Positions 21,673-31,667 are shown, counted from the first letter of the stretch. The stretch: 36,085 nt of DNA from Bifidobacterium ruminantium DSM 6489 (GCF_000770925.1 NZ_JDTK01000023.1:1-36085), one strand, 5' to 3'. Translations and numbers: made by a program. Notes: a model not told the origin generated them from the sequence alone.

Positions 21673-24642
21673 ATGGCTGGCGGTAGCGAGCTTGGCTCCG
21701 CGCATGTGAGCATTTTCCCGCAGATGAATGGCTTCCGCCAGAACGTGGCCAAGGAGACCGGTAAGGCCGTCGGTGACATGAAGACGGCCTTTGGCAAGGG
21801 CTTCAATGGAGCGCAGCAGGGCAAGAAGGTCGGCAGCGCTTTCAAGTCCGGTTTCAATAGTGGCGCCGCCGAATTGAATTCCGATGCTTTGAAGTCCTTT
21901 AAGAAGGATGTTGCGCAGGCGAGCCAGAAGAATACTGACGCGCTGCTGAAATTCAAGGCGGCTGGCGTGCAGGTTCAGGCAGCTCAGGAGAAGCTGAACG
22001 CGGCCACGCAGAAATATGGTGCGGACAGCACGCAGGCTCAGGCTGCGGCCATCAAACTGGAGCAGGCGCAGATCAAGCAAAAAGCGGCCGCCGACAATCT
22101 CAAGGCGGCGTCCGACAACCTCAAGACGGCGCAGGGACGGCTCAAGGATCTTGAGACGCAGTTGGCCGCCGAGGCGGACAAGTCGAAGAACGCGTTCAGT
22201 CGTATGGCTTCCGGCTTCACGTCAACCGCCCAGCAGATTGTCGGCAAGATTCCGGGCGTGAACGCGGCGGTGCAGAAGATCAGTTCGACGGCTGGCGAGG
22301 TCACGTCCAACATCAAAAGCAAGTTTTCAGCTGCTTGGAATGCTTTGCCGGAGGGTGCGCGTAATGCGGCCGCGAAGGCCGGTAATGCGTTGCATTCGGG
22401 TTTGAGCAAGGCTTCCGGGTTCGCTTCGAAGGCGGTGTCCGGCATCGGCAAGGCGGCTAAGGGCATGGCCACCGTCGTGTCCGGCGCCGCTGCCGCCGCT
22501 GGCGGATATCTGGTGAATTTCGGCAAGCAGGCCGTGGATGCGGCCCTCAAGGCCGGTGAGGTGACCGCGAAATTTCAGCAGGTCGCCAAGAACAACAATT
22601 GGACGGATGAGGAGCAGAAGTCGCTGCTCAGCCTGAATAAGACGCTTGGACAGACCGGCGTCATATCCGGCGGCACGTTGAAGGCCGCTCAGGCACAGCT
22701 CGGCACTTTCGCGCTGACGGCGGATCAGGTCAAGACTTTGACGCCCGCTTTGGCGGACATGATCGCCAACAACAAGGGTTATAACGCGACGGCGCAGGAT
22801 GGCGTGCAGATAGCGAATCTGCTTGGCAAGGTCATGACAGGCTCGGCTACCGCGCTGAGCAAATATGGCGTGACCATGACGGACGCGCAGAAGAAGGTCC
22901 TTCAGGAGGGTAGCGCTTCCGAGAAGGCCGCGATGGCCGCGAAGGTCCTGGAAGCGAATTTCGGCGGCATCAACAAGGCCCTGGCGGACACGCCGCAGGG
23001 CAAGATGACCATCCTACAGCATGAAATCGCTGGATTGAAGACTTCGATCGGCAATGATCTCATCGCTGCTTTCGGCGGTGTCGGCGGCGCGGTCATCAAG
23101 ATGGTGCAGGCCGTCGAACCGCTCATCACCGCGTTTTTCGACAAGGTGGCCGCACTGGCCGAGAAGATCGGCCCGCCGCTTGAAAAAGTGTTCGGCGCTG
23201 TCGCTGACAAGATCAGCAAAATCAATTTCAGCGGCTTCACGGGCCAATTGTCTGGATTGTCCGGCCCTATCGCAGCCGTGACTGGTCTGCTTGGCGCGGC
23301 TGGTCTTGGCGGCGCTTTGAGCGGATTGAGTGGCGTGCCGGTGATTGGCGGATTGCTGTCGAAGTTCGGCGGCGTCCTGAGTGGTCTTGGTGGTCCTGTC
23401 ACTTTGGTGATTGGCGCTCTGGCCGGCCTTATTGCCACGAGCCCGCAATTGCGCAGCGAATTCGGCACGATGCTGCAGAACGTTTTCGTCAGCTTGCAGC
23501 AGGCATTCCAAATGCTTCAGCCGTCGATTCAGACGCTCATGACGGCTTTGAGTCAATTGGCGGCAGCTGTCATGCCGGTAATCACCAATCTCGTCGGCCA
23601 GATAATCCCGCTGCTGACGCCGATAATCTCCACGCTTGTGGGTGCTTTGGTGCCGGCCATTCAAGGCATTCTGACCGTGGTGACCACCGTCATTCAGGCG
23701 ATAACTCCGGCCATCCAAGGAGTCCAGCCGGTTGTCACGGCGGTGGTCGCGGCCATCACGGCTGTGATTCAGGCGCTCATGCCGGTCATCTCGCAGATCA
23801 GCAGTCTCATCACTGGCGTGGTGGCTGCCATCACGCCGGTGATTCAGGGCCTTGAGCCTTTGGTTACGACGGTGGTGCAGGCGATTACCAGCGTGATTCA
23901 GGCTCTGGTGCCGGTGATTCAAGCTCTCGCACCATTGGTGTCCACCATCATTTCCGCGATCGTCGGCTTTATCAGCTCGACATTGCTGCCGACCATTCAA
24001 GCGATGCTGCCTTTCATCCAGGGCATCATCGGCGGCATCACGATGGTGGTCAGGGGCATCGTCAATGTGATTCAGGGTGTCATCAATCTGGTGACCGGTC
24101 TGATTAATGGCAATTGGAGTCAGGCTTGGAACGGCTTTAGTCAAATTGTGCATGGTGTTGTGCAAGGCGTGCTCGGCTTTTTGGGGGGCATTGGCAGTGC
24201 GATTATCGGCATCTTCGCCGGTGCGGGGAGATTGCTGTGGAACGCCGGCGCGAGCATCATCAATGGTCTGCTCAATGGTCTGAAGGCGGCTTTCGGCAGA
24301 GTGAAGAGCTTTGTGAGTGGCATCGGCGATTGGATCGTCAGACACAAGGGTCCGCTCAGCTACGACAAGGTGATGCTTAAGCCTGCTGGCTTGGCGATCA
24401 TGCAGGGCTTTGACAAGAGCCTCAAGGCTGGCTGGAAGGATGTGCAGCGCACTGTCAATGGCATGAATGCGCAGATCAATGGCGGTTTTGATGTGGATGC
24501 GTCGAAGTCTGGTCGGGCGAATGTCAGCAATGGCGGTGGTGGTGCCACGTATGTCACGCAGACGTTCAATTATCCGGCGATCGCGCCCACGTCGATTTCG
24601 ACGCAGCAGAAATTGCAGACGGCGGCAATGCCGCAATGGTGA
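21673..24642 (+). CDS. Tape measure protein
   Basis: A 989-residue protein behind AGGAGG. The first 35 residues resemble other tape measures (HVSIFPQMNGFRQNVAKETG), then a long Ala/Lys/Gln coiled coil (to about 180). A Gly/Ala-rich hydrophobic stretch follows (260-290), and between about 600 and 800 many hydrophobic repeats of the type ITAVIQALMPVISQI. The end carries IGDWIVRHKGPLSYDKVMLK, common near the C-terminus of this family. At about 0.15 nm per residue the tail would be roughly 150 nm, an estimate from the general rule. It sets tail length and is ejected ahead of the DNA. Confidence 0.93.
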   Translation: MAGGSELGSAHVSIFPQMNGFRQNVAKETGKAVGDMKTAFGKGFNGAQQGKKVGSAFKSGFNSGAAELNSDALKSFKKDVAQASQKNTDALLKFKAAGVQVQAAQEKLNAATQKYGADSTQAQAAAIKLEQAQIKQKAAADNLKAASDNLKTAQGRLKDLETQLAAEADKSKNAFSRMASGFTSTAQQIVGKIPGVNAAVQKISSTAGEVTSNIKSKFSAAWNALPEGARNAAAKAGNALHSGLSKASGFASKAVSGIGKAAKGMATVVSGAAAAAGGYLVNFGKQAVDAALKAGEVTAKFQQVAKNNNWTDEEQKSLLSLNKTLGQTGVISGGTLKAAQAQLGTFALTADQVKTLTPALADMIANNKGYNATAQDGVQIANLLGKVMTGSATALSKYGVTMTDAQKKVLQEGSASEKAAMAAKVLEANFGGINKALADTPQGKMTILQHEIAGLKTSIGNDLIAAFGGVGGAVIKMVQAVEPLITAFFDKVAALAEKIGPPLEKVFGAVADKISKINFSGFTGQLSGLSGPIAAVTGLLGAAGLGGALSGLSGVPVIGGLLSKFGGVLSGLGGPVTLVIGALAGLIATSPQLRSEFGTMLQNVFVSLQQAFQMLQPSIQTLMTALSQLAAAVMPVITNLVGQIIPLLTPIISTLVGALVPAIQGILTVVTTVIQAITPAIQGVQPVVTAVVAAITAVIQALMPVISQISSLITGVVAAITPVIQGLEPLVTTVVQAITSVIQALVPVIQALAPLVSTIISAIVGFISSTLLPTIQAMLPFIQGIIGGITMVVRGIVNVIQGVINLVTGLINGNWSQAWNGFSQIVHGVVQGVLGFLGGIGSAIIGIFAGAGRLLWNAGASIINGLLNGLKAAFGRVKSFVSGIGDWIVRHKGPLSYDKVMLKPAGLAIMQGFDKSLKAGWKDVQRTVNGMNAQINGGFDVDASKSGRANVSNGGGGATYVTQTFNYPAIAPTSISTQQKLQTAAMPQW

Positions 24643-24666
24643 CACACGAGCGAAAAGGGTGGTGCA

Positions 24667-25653
24667 ATGATTCTCACGGATTATCTCATCAATGGTCAGC
24701 AGCTGACCGGTGAGCATTCGAACCTGATAGTCGGCACCACCCATTTCACGAGCATCAGCCCGCGTATTGATTCCGTGACGGTGAACGGCCGGAACGGCGT
24801 CATGCTTCCGGCTGGGCCGGTGGCTTTCGACGCGCCGGAAATCACACTCAAATTCATCACTGACGGGCCTGATGCGGATACTTTGATGCATCGCTTTTAT
24901 CGTCTCTGCCGCCTCGCGTCCGAGTTGACGCGCGTGGAGCGTGACACGGTGTCCGGTTGGACTCGGCGCATGACCGCCAGCGCGGTGTGCACGTCATGTC
25001 AGCCGGACGGTGACGAGATTCCGTGGGATGACCACCGCGCGGCCACCGCCGTCTTCCAATTGCCTGACGTTTATTGGCAGGGGGAGCAGTGGCAGGAGCG
25101 CACCTTGGACGCGACTGGCGGGCGTCTCATGGCCGGTAGTGTCGATAAGCCCAGCAACAAGGGTTATTGGACACGGTGGGCTGGATTGCCTAACGCCAGT
25201 CCGTCCGAGCTTTTCGACACCGTGCCGGAGGGCTGGCTTTCCAATGCGCCAATCGGCACGCTGGTATTGCGTTTCGGTGCCGCCACTGGTGTGACCATTT
25301 CAGATCCGGTGAGTGGAACGAATCTCATGTGGGGCGGCAAACGTGACGCCTCACGACCTTACCTCTTTATCGATGCGGCCAATCGCAAGGCGTGGACGGC
25401 GGCCAATGCCGACGCATGGTCCGGTGGTACGGACGCATCGAATGGCATCGACTGGACCACCGAGCCACTGCAGGTGTGGCCCGCAATCGATTCCGGCGAC
25501 TATCGCATCACCATCAAACAGACCGGCGGCACCGACAAGGTGACATGCCGGTTTTGCAATCCTGGGAGTGATTCATGGCAAAGACTTTGCATGCTCGTCT
25601 CGTGGCATACCGGCCTTTCGGCGCGCGTATCGGCGTCCTTGCGGAGCCGGTGA
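24667..25653 (+). CDS. Distal tail protein (Dit-like)
   Basis: A 328-residue protein behind AAGGGTGG. The N-terminal domain (about 1-130) has the strands DSVTVNGRNGVMLPAGPVAF of Dit proteins. An extra C-terminal domain includes YWTRWAGLPNASPSELFDTV (residues 167-186), a motif that recurs in the neighbouring tail tip protein. The last 26 residues overlap the next gene by 79 bases in another frame. It forms the hub below the tail tube. Confidence 0.8.
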   Translation: MILTDYLINGQQLTGEHSNLIVGTTHFTSISPRIDSVTVNGRNGVMLPAGPVAFDAPEITLKFITDGPDADTLMHRFYRLCRLASELTRVERDTVSGWTRRMTASAVCTSCQPDGDEIPWDDHRAATAVFQLPDVYWQGEQWQERTLDATGGRLMAGSVDKPSNKGYWTRWAGLPNASPSELFDTVPEGWLSNAPIGTLVLRFGAATGVTISDPVSGTNLMWGGKRDASRPYLFIDAANRKAWTAANADAWSGGTDASNGIDWTTEPLQVWPAIDSGDYRITIKQTGGTDKVTCRFCNPGSDSWQRLCMLVSWHTGLSARVSASLRSR

Positions 25654-28600
25654 GCTTCAGCGCTTCAATGCTCCACGATGATGATGGTGCGATCAGCATC
25701 GAATATTCGATGCTGTCCGGTGACGCGCAGGCGTTCGATCGTGAGCTTACCGATGGCCTCGAAGTGGCCGTGGAGGTGTCGGACGGCACTGGCTATCGTG
25801 AGCCGGACAACGCTCGCTATGTCATCACCGGCCGTTCCGGCAAGACCGATGACCGGACGCGTACAGTCACCTATTCCGGCCAGTCGATCAGCTGGCTCCT
25901 GAGCAAGGCGGAGAACAACGATTCCAGCCATCTGCTCGCGGATGGCGACAACAAGGGCAAGCGGCCCTTCTATTCGTCGAATCCGGGTGTGATTATCAAG
26001 ACCCTGGTGGATGAGAACAAGGCGCGTGGCGGCGTGGCCACCGGCCTGACGCTCGGCTTCGACACCGCGAGGGACGCGGGCGGCGCGGCATGGGCGAGGA
26101 AGTACACGCTTTACTATTCCTTGGGCACCGACCTGCAGACCATTCTCAGCTCGCTAGTCAATGGTGGCGGCTGCGACTGGCGCACCAGCGGGCGCACGTT
26201 GAAAATGTGGAACGCCGACAGCACGGCATTGAGCCGTGACCTGAGCAAAAGCGTCGTGCTCCAGCTTGCTCGCGATATCAGCGAGGCACCATACGAGGAA
26301 AGCATCGCCGATCTCGCGTCCACCATTCTTGTCGAGGGTGACAATAATCTGCTTTTCCGCATGGATAATCCGGCTGCTCCGACGCCGTGGGGCAAGTGGG
26401 AATCCTATTCGTCGCAGGGCGGCGTGTCCGACAAGGACACCGCTCAAGCATTCATGCAGTCCACGCTTGATGATGCGGCTCGTGTGCGTGGTCAGTACAC
26501 GCGCGATCTGGTGACCGCGAATGTGGATAATCTGCCGCTCATCGACTATCACGCCGGTGACTGGATTACCGCCCCAACCGTGGCTCACGGCGAGAAGGTG
26601 CGCGTGCAGGAAATCGACCTGAGCATGCGCCAGAACGAGGGCTTATCCTGCTCAATCGCTCTGAATGATATTAAGTATGACGCTTCCGTGCGTCAGGCGA
26701 AGAAAATCAAAGGCATCACCGGCGGTGCCGCATTGGCCGGCAGCGAGGGCGGCACGACCGCCTCTTCCGATCGCGACCATCGCGTACCGAAGGCCCCGCT
26801 TGGGCTTGTGGTGCAGACGGACGCATACATTGGTTCGGACGGGTACGCCCACGGTCTGGCCACAGCCTCGTGGAGTGCGGTCACGCAGGCCACGAATGAC
26901 ACAGCCATCGAGATCTCCAATTATTTGGTCGAGTGGAAGCTGCACAAGGATGGCGCGCCCTGGCATTCCGCCGGCACGACTGACAAAACGCAGCTCGGTT
27001 TCGGAGGCTTGGATTGCGGCACGCAAATCGAGGTGCGCGTCAGGGCTGTGCCGACGTATTCGGACAAGCTTGGCGAATGGTCGGCCGTCGTGGTGGCAAC
27101 TGTGGAGTCGGATACGACGCCATGCTCCGTACCGTCGAAGCCGGTATTGTCGTCCGAGCTTGGCGTGGTGACCGTCCACTGGGACGGCAAGACCGCTGCC
27201 GGCGCTCAGATGGAGCCTGACTTCGACCATATCGAGGTGGGCGAGGGTATCAATGTCGCTGGAATGCAGGTCATCAGCGCCACCCAGTCGGGTCAGGGCG
27301 ATTACGTCATCACCGGCCTGACGGCTGGCTCACAGCACTCTTATGCGCTCCGTTCCGTCGATCATGCGGGCAACCGTTCCGCTTGGTCTGCTCTTGCCAC
27401 TGTGACCGTGGCTTCCGCTGTGTCGCCGGAGGAGGTCAAACGAATCCAGCAGGATTTGGCTGACAACCAGACGGCGTTGAAGGATAATACGGCGAAGCTG
27501 GATCAGGCGCGGAAGGATATCGCCGCGAATCAGCAGGCGCAGTCGGCCACGGCGAATGCTCTTGAATCCGCGAAGTCGGACATCAGGGCGAACCAGTCGG
27601 CCATCAACTCTGCCAACGCAACGTTGAGTGATAACACCGCGAAGCTGACGCAGGCGCAGAAGGACATTCAGGCGAATAAGACTGGTCTTGATGCGGCGAA
27701 TCAGACGCTCTCGCAGGCCAAGGCCGATCTGTCGCAGGCGCGGAAGGACATCGCGCAGACCAAAAGCGACCTGGCCACGGCGAACGGGGAGATCAGCAAG
27801 GCGAAGGAGTCGGCGGCGCAGGCGTATGCCGAAGCCCATAGCAAGAACCATACGTTTCGCGGTCCCGACGAGCCGAAGGGCAATCTCATCGTCGGTGACC
27901 TGTGGCTCAAGACGCAGAAGTATTGGACGCGCTGGCAGGGGGAGAAGAACGCAAGCCCCTCACTGCTCGCGGACTTTTACACGTACTGGCTCGGGACTCC
28001 GAATAATTCGCCTTCCGTGCTCGTGCCGCTTGCTGACCGCGTTATCGATACGCTTGTCTGGGATGGCTCCGCGTGGAACCACATGGGCTATGCCGACGTG
28101 GAGAACAATGCGAAGCAGATCGAGCAGGCGAAGTCGGATATCGCGGACAATGCGGCGAAGACCACGGATGCCCGCAAGGCTGCTGAGAATGCCGCTGCGG
28201 CCGCGAAGACCGCGCAGGGCACGGCTGACACGGCAAATGGTGCGGCGAAGACCGCGCAGGACACCGCCAATGCGGCCAACGCCGCCGCGAAGAGCGCGAC
28301 CGCGACCGCCGGTCAGGCCAAGGATGCCGCCAATGCGGCGCAGACCGCCGCCGAGAGCGCGAAGAAGACCGCTGGCAATGCGGAGACTTTGGCGAACACC
28401 GCCAACGCTTCGGCCAATGCGGCCAAGTCCGACGCGGCTTCCGCCAAATCGGACGCTTCAACCGCGAAGACGGATGCGGCCAACGCCAAGACCGCCGCCG
28501 CGAACGCTTCGAGCGTTGCGACGCAGGCGAAGGCCACCGCCGACAGCGCGGCCCAATCCGCCACGGACGCGGCCAATGCCGCGCAGAAGGCGAATACGGC

Positions 28601-31190
28601 TGCTGCCGCCGCCGCTGGCGTGGCGAACGGCAAGGCCGACGTGCTGATCCAGTCCACTGCGCCGGATACGTCGATGCGCAAGCCGACTACCTTGTGGATT
28701 GACACCACCGGTGGCGCGAACACGCCGAAACGGTGGAATGGGTCGGCTTGGGTGGCGGTGACGGACAAGGCCGCTACCGATGCGGCCAACGCCGCCGTCA
28801 AGGCGAATGATGCGGCCAAAACCGCTCAATCCACCGCTGACAAGGCTCAGACCGCCGCCGCGAACGCTGCCGCGCAGGCTAATCAGGCGCAGGCCGCCGC
28901 GAAAAAGGCGCAGACCACCGCTGACGGCAAGAATCTGATCTACCGTGGCCCCGACGAACCCGCGCATGATGGGCTGAAGCCGGGTGACATGTGGTGGCGC
29001 ACGCAGAAGTATTGGACTCGCTGGCAAGGGGAGAAGAATAATTCGCCGTCCATGCTCGCGGACTTTTACACGTACTGGCAAGGCGCGCCGAACAACAGTC
29101 CGAGCGTCTTGGTGCCGCTCACAGATCGCGTGGTCGAAGTCCTGACGTGGGATGGCACGCGCTTCGAACCTTTTGACCTCGTGGCGAACAACATCCTCGC
29201 TGCTGGCACGGTGGCCGCGAAGCATCTCGCCGTGGATTCCGTGACCGCCGAAAAGGTCAAGGCCAATGCCATCACGGCGGACAAGCTGGCGGCAAACTCG
29301 GTCACGACCGAGAAGCTGGTTGCCGATGCGGTGACCGCTGGCAAATTGGCGGCTGGCTCGGTGCAGGCGCGGAATATCGTCGCATTGGCCATCACCGCCG
29401 ACAAGCTCGCGGCCAATTCGGTGACCACGAGCAAGCTCAAGGTCACCGAGGATATGACGGTTGCGCTGCTCAACGCGCACAAGATCAATGCTGGCGATAT
29501 CGCGGCTGGCGCGGTCACGACCGACAAGCTGGCCGCGAACAGCGTTAACGCCGACAAAATCGCCGCGAACGCGGTGACGGCGGGCAAGTTGCAGGCCGGT
29601 GCCATCGGCACGGACAAGCTCGCCGCAAACGCAGTGACCACCGCGAAGCTCAAGGTCACGGAGGATATGACCGTGGCCTTGTTGAATGTCCATAAGATTC
29701 AGGCGGGCGACATCGTGTCCGGTGCAATCACGACGGACAAGCTCGCCGCGAACGCGGTTAACGCGGACAAGCTCGCGGCGAACTCGGTGAACGCTTCGAA
29801 GATAGTGTCCGGAGCGATCACCGCCGACAAGCTGGCGGCAAACAGCGTGACGGCTGTCAAGATCGCGGCTGGCACTATCACGTCCGACAAGGTGGCGGCA
29901 GGCCAGTTCCGAGGCTACGTGTTCACCGGCGCGATATTTCAAAGCTCCGACGATGCAAACACTGGCATGAAGCTCAATTCGACCGCATTGCAAATGTGGG
30001 ATTCCAACCACAACCAGACCGTCTATCTGGATGGCCAAGGTGAGAGCAATGTCATCACCGGACGGCTCAAGACCGGCATCAGTGGTCGATATCTTGACTT
30101 GGACCCGGCATTCAATTTGGCTAGCTCGACCGGATACAGTTCACAGGGTGCGGGCGTCAGATTCGTCGGTGACGGTTTCACCGGCACTGGCAATTATCCA
30201 TTCGTCAGCTCCGAACTCGTGACCGGCGCCGGCAAGCAGGTCAGCGGATTGACCGCATCCAGCGGACTCCGCGTGACGGGCAGGCCGAACGCCACATTGA
30301 CACTCTTGCAGGACGAATCGCAGAATGGCGTGGCACAGCTCACAGCCTTCAGCGACATCGCCGACAGCAAGGCCGGCAAAGCCATGGTCTACCTCTCGGA
30401 AACCGTGGCCGGTGTCGGCACTGCCCGCTTGCAGTCCGGCGCTGCTGCTTTGGAATTCACGGACTCCAACGCTAAACTCAATGCCTCATCATTGGCAGTC
30501 AACGGCAAGTCTGGACGAACCGAACGCATCAACCTGATCGTCGGCATTCGCCAGTCCGGCAATACCGTCACATGGACCACGGCGTATTTCGACACGCAGC
30601 TGGGAATCATCGTGACGGCTCCAAGCGGCTCGCAGCAGCAGTCCATGACATTCGTGAGCGAGGACAAGTACAACGCTCTGGCAGGCCGTGTCGATTATCT
30701 CGACAGCCTGAACGGTATCGCCAACGGTGCTGATGACGAATCCTTGCAATGGCAGGGTCACATCCAATCGCAGGCATCGACGACGGGCGGCGAATGGTCA
30801 AGTTATTTCGTCGAAAAATCGTTGGATGGCTCGGTCAGGAGCAGGACGGGCAAATTCAAGGTCCAGCTGAACGTCAAAAAAATCAACGACGGACACGGCA
30901 TTGCCGCGACCGATGTCTCCATTGATTTCACCACGAAACGACGTAGCCATAGCGGAGGTGATGGAATCACCAATGCCGGAAGCACCGGCAGGATGATCCA
31001 GGTCAACTCCGGCATGGCTGGCTCCCCATCGAAAGCCGTCGTCACTGTCGGCTCGAATCCGACGACCGTCAAGCTGGAAGAGGGGACCGAATATTTCGTG
31101 AACGTCGCATACCGGACGTACTCGCCAGGCGATAAGGGGATGTACACGGACTTCGATCTGTCGGTCACCGTTGTCCCGGTCTCCGAATGA
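25575..31190 (+). CDS. Giant tail tip / tail-associated protein
   Basis: An 1,871-residue protein; the start has GGGAG close upstream. Residues 1-390 are the Tal-type N-terminal domain (LHARLVAYRPFGARIGVLAE, LLSKAENNDSSHLLADG) that anchors to Dit. Two fibronectin-III-like domains follow (about 405-515 and 518-615), a coiled coil (617-755), a domain (about 758-838) that returns at about 1118-1202, an Ala-rich coiled coil between them, and about a dozen repeats of the form ITADKLAANSV (1203-1440). The last 430 residues are beta-rich and probably bind the host surface. Repeat-rich regions make it prone to recombination. Confidence 0.85.
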   Translation: MAKTLHARLVAYRPFGARIGVLAEPVSFSASMLHDDDGAISIEYSMLSGDAQAFDRELTDGLEVAVEVSDGTGYREPDNARYVITGRSGKTDDRTRTVTYSGQSISWLLSKAENNDSSHLLADGDNKGKRPFYSSNPGVIIKTLVDENKARGGVATGLTLGFDTARDAGGAAWARKYTLYYSLGTDLQTILSSLVNGGGCDWRTSGRTLKMWNADSTALSRDLSKSVVLQLARDISEAPYEESIADLASTILVEGDNNLLFRMDNPAAPTPWGKWESYSSQGGVSDKDTAQAFMQSTLDDAARVRGQYTRDLVTANVDNLPLIDYHAGDWITAPTVAHGEKVRVQEIDLSMRQNEGLSCSIALNDIKYDASVRQAKKIKGITGGAALAGSEGGTTASSDRDHRVPKAPLGLVVQTDAYIGSDGYAHGLATASWSAVTQATNDTAIEISNYLVEWKLHKDGAPWHSAGTTDKTQLGFGGLDCGTQIEVRVRAVPTYSDKLGEWSAVVVATVESDTTPCSVPSKPVLSSELGVVTVHWDGKTAAGAQMEPDFDHIEVGEGINVAGMQVISATQSGQGDYVITGLTAGSQHSYALRSVDHAGNRSAWSALATVTVASAVSPEEVKRIQQDLADNQTALKDNTAKLDQARKDIAANQQAQSATANALESAKSDIRANQSAINSANATLSDNTAKLTQAQKDIQANKTGLDAANQTLSQAKADLSQARKDIAQTKSDLATANGEISKAKESAAQAYAEAHSKNHTFRGPDEPKGNLIVGDLWLKTQKYWTRWQGEKNASPSLLADFYTYWLGTPNNSPSVLVPLADRVIDTLVWDGSAWNHMGYADVENNAKQIEQAKSDIADNAAKTTDARKAAENAAAAAKTAQGTADTANGAAKTAQDTANAANAAAKSATATAGQAKDAANAAQTAAESAKKTAGNAETLANTANASANAAKSDAASAKSDASTAKTDAANAKTAAANASSVATQAKATADSAAQSATDAANAAQKANTAAAAAAGVANGKADVLIQSTAPDTSMRKPTTLWIDTTGGANTPKRWNGSAWVAVTDKAATDAANAAVKANDAAKTAQSTADKAQTAAANAAAQANQAQAAAKKAQTTADGKNLIYRGPDEPAHDGLKPGDMWWRTQKYWTRWQGEKNNSPSMLADFYTYWQGAPNNSPSVLVPLTDRVVEVLTWDGTRFEPFDLVANNILAAGTVAAKHLAVDSVTAEKVKANAITADKLAANSVTTEKLVADAVTAGKLAAGSVQARNIVALAITADKLAANSVTTSKLKVTEDMTVALLNAHKINAGDIAAGAVTTDKLAANSVNADKIAANAVTAGKLQAGAIGTDKLAANAVTTAKLKVTEDMTVALLNVHKIQAGDIVSGAITTDKLAANAVNADKLAANSVNASKIVSGAITADKLAANSVTAVKIAAGTITSDKVAAGQFRGYVFTGAIFQSSDDANTGMKLNSTALQMWDSNHNQTVYLDGQGESNVITGRLKTGISGRYLDLDPAFNLASSTGYSSQGAGVRFVGDGFTGTGNYPFVSSELVTGAGKQVSGLTASSGLRVTGRPNATLTLLQDESQNGVAQLTAFSDIADSKAGKAMVYLSETVAGVGTARLQSGAAALEFTDSNAKLNASSLAVNGKSGRTERINLIVGIRQSGNTVTWTTAYFDTQLGIIVTAPSGSQQQSMTFVSEDKYNALAGRVDYLDSLNGIANGADDESLQWQGHIQSQASTTGGEWSSYFVEKSLDGSVRSRTGKFKVQLNVKKINDGHGIAATDVSIDFTTKRRSHSGGDGITNAGSTGRMIQVNSGMAGSPSKAVVTVGSNPTTVKLEEGTEYFVNVAYRTYSPGDKGMYTDFDLSVTVVPVSE
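27844..28090 (+). repeat. Duplicated tail-tip domain, first copy
   Basis: Encodes FRGPDEPKGNLIVGDLWLKT and then KYWTRWQGEKNASPSLLADF, followed by YWLGTPNNSPSVLVPLADRV. The second copy is at 28936-29180 with about 70% identical residues by eye, including the whole KYWTRWQGEKN block. The Trp/Asn/Ser-Pro-Ser pattern occurs twice in each copy. Confidence 0.75.
28936..29180 (+). repeat. Duplicated tail-tip domain, second copy
   Basis: Encodes YRGPDEPAHDGLKPGDMWWR, KYWTRWQGEKNNSPSMLADF and YWQGAPNNSPSVLVPLTDRV. It is the partner of the copy at 27844-28090; an Ala-rich coiled coil of about 280 residues lies between. Confidence 0.75.
29240..29895 (+). repeat. Coding repeats of the ADKLAANSV type
   Basis: About a dozen tandem units of 15-16 residues (ITADKLAANSVTTEKL and variants) lie here, twice interrupted by KVTEDMTVALLN. 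At DNA level the units keep gacaagctcgccgcgaac-like cores. Such repeats form a rigid shaft in tail fibres. Confidence 0.8.
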
Positions 31191-31210
31191 GACCGACGCG
31201 CGAATGCGAG

Positions 31211-31231
31211 GAGCGCTTCTACGAAGCGCTC
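31211..31231 (+). other. Perfect 9-bp hairpin after the tail-tip gene
   Basis: GAGCGCTTC and GAAGCGCTC pair around TAC, 20 bases after the tail-tip stop. No T-tract follows, so it is more likely a transcript stabiliser or processing signal than a terminator. Confidence 0.5.
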
Positions 31232-31269
31232 ATGCCAAGACAAAGCCATTAATAGTAAGGAGATTGATC

Positions 31270-31614
31270 ATGGCTGAAGAAAACAATGAAAATACGACCA
31301 CGGATGACGTGCAGGTCACGACACCGGATACCGGCAAGAAGGATGATTCCGACGTGGAGGCTTCCGGCGTGCTTGATTTGCGTCCGCCGAAGGAGTCGGT
31401 GCGAGCGGAATTGTGCCGATTGGGATTGGAGTTTTCCAGCGCTGACGGCACCGCCGAATCGTGGCGTGACTACCAGCGTGGCGTGCTTGCGACGTTCGAC
31501 GATTCCGGCACGTCCGTCACGTTGACGGACGTGAAGACGAATCTCGGCCGCACGCTCACCTTGGACGAATTGAAGGCCGTGACTCGCATCGACACGATGA
31601 CCGCCGCCGACTAA
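31270..31614 (+). CDS. Tail-module hypothetical protein, 114 aa
   Basis: AAGGAG lies seven bases before the ATG. The first 35 residues are acidic and disordered (Glu, Asn, Thr). The rest is LDLRPPKESVRAELCRLGLE with strand-helix character, ending LDELKAVTRIDTMTAAD. Not recognised. A strong terminator follows its stop, so it ends the head-tail transcript. Confidence 0.75.
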   Translation: MAEENNENTTTDDVQVTTPDTGKKDDSDVEASGVLDLRPPKESVRAELCRLGLEFSSADGTAESWRDYQRGVLATFDDSGTSVTLTDVKTNLGRTLTLDELKAVTRIDTMTAAD

Positions 31615-31635
31615 CCCCGCTTTTCACCATTTTTC

Positions 31636-31667
31636 AACCCCTGCAATCCACGCGGATTGCGGGGGTT
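31636..31667 (+). terminator. Intrinsic terminator ending the main late block
   Basis: AACCCCTGCAATCC (31636-31649) pairs with GGATTGCGGGGGTT (31654-31667) with one mismatch and is followed by TTCGTATTT. Confidence 0.75.

Noticed and set aside
23014..24891. 625-codon minus-strand ORF
   Set aside because: Antisense of the tape measure gene; Arg/His-rich composition and no ribosome site. It arises from the biased third positions of the sense gene.
27844..29180. Diversity-generating retroelement
   Set aside because: Two similar domains exist, but there is no reverse transcriptase and no adenine-biased differences between copies.
29240..29895. CRISPR-like array
   Set aside because: Regular units are in-frame protein repeats, not identical repeats with unique spacers.
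28458..30038. 526-codon minus-strand ORF
   Set aside because: Mirror of the Ala-rich and DKLAANS repeats of the tail tip gene.
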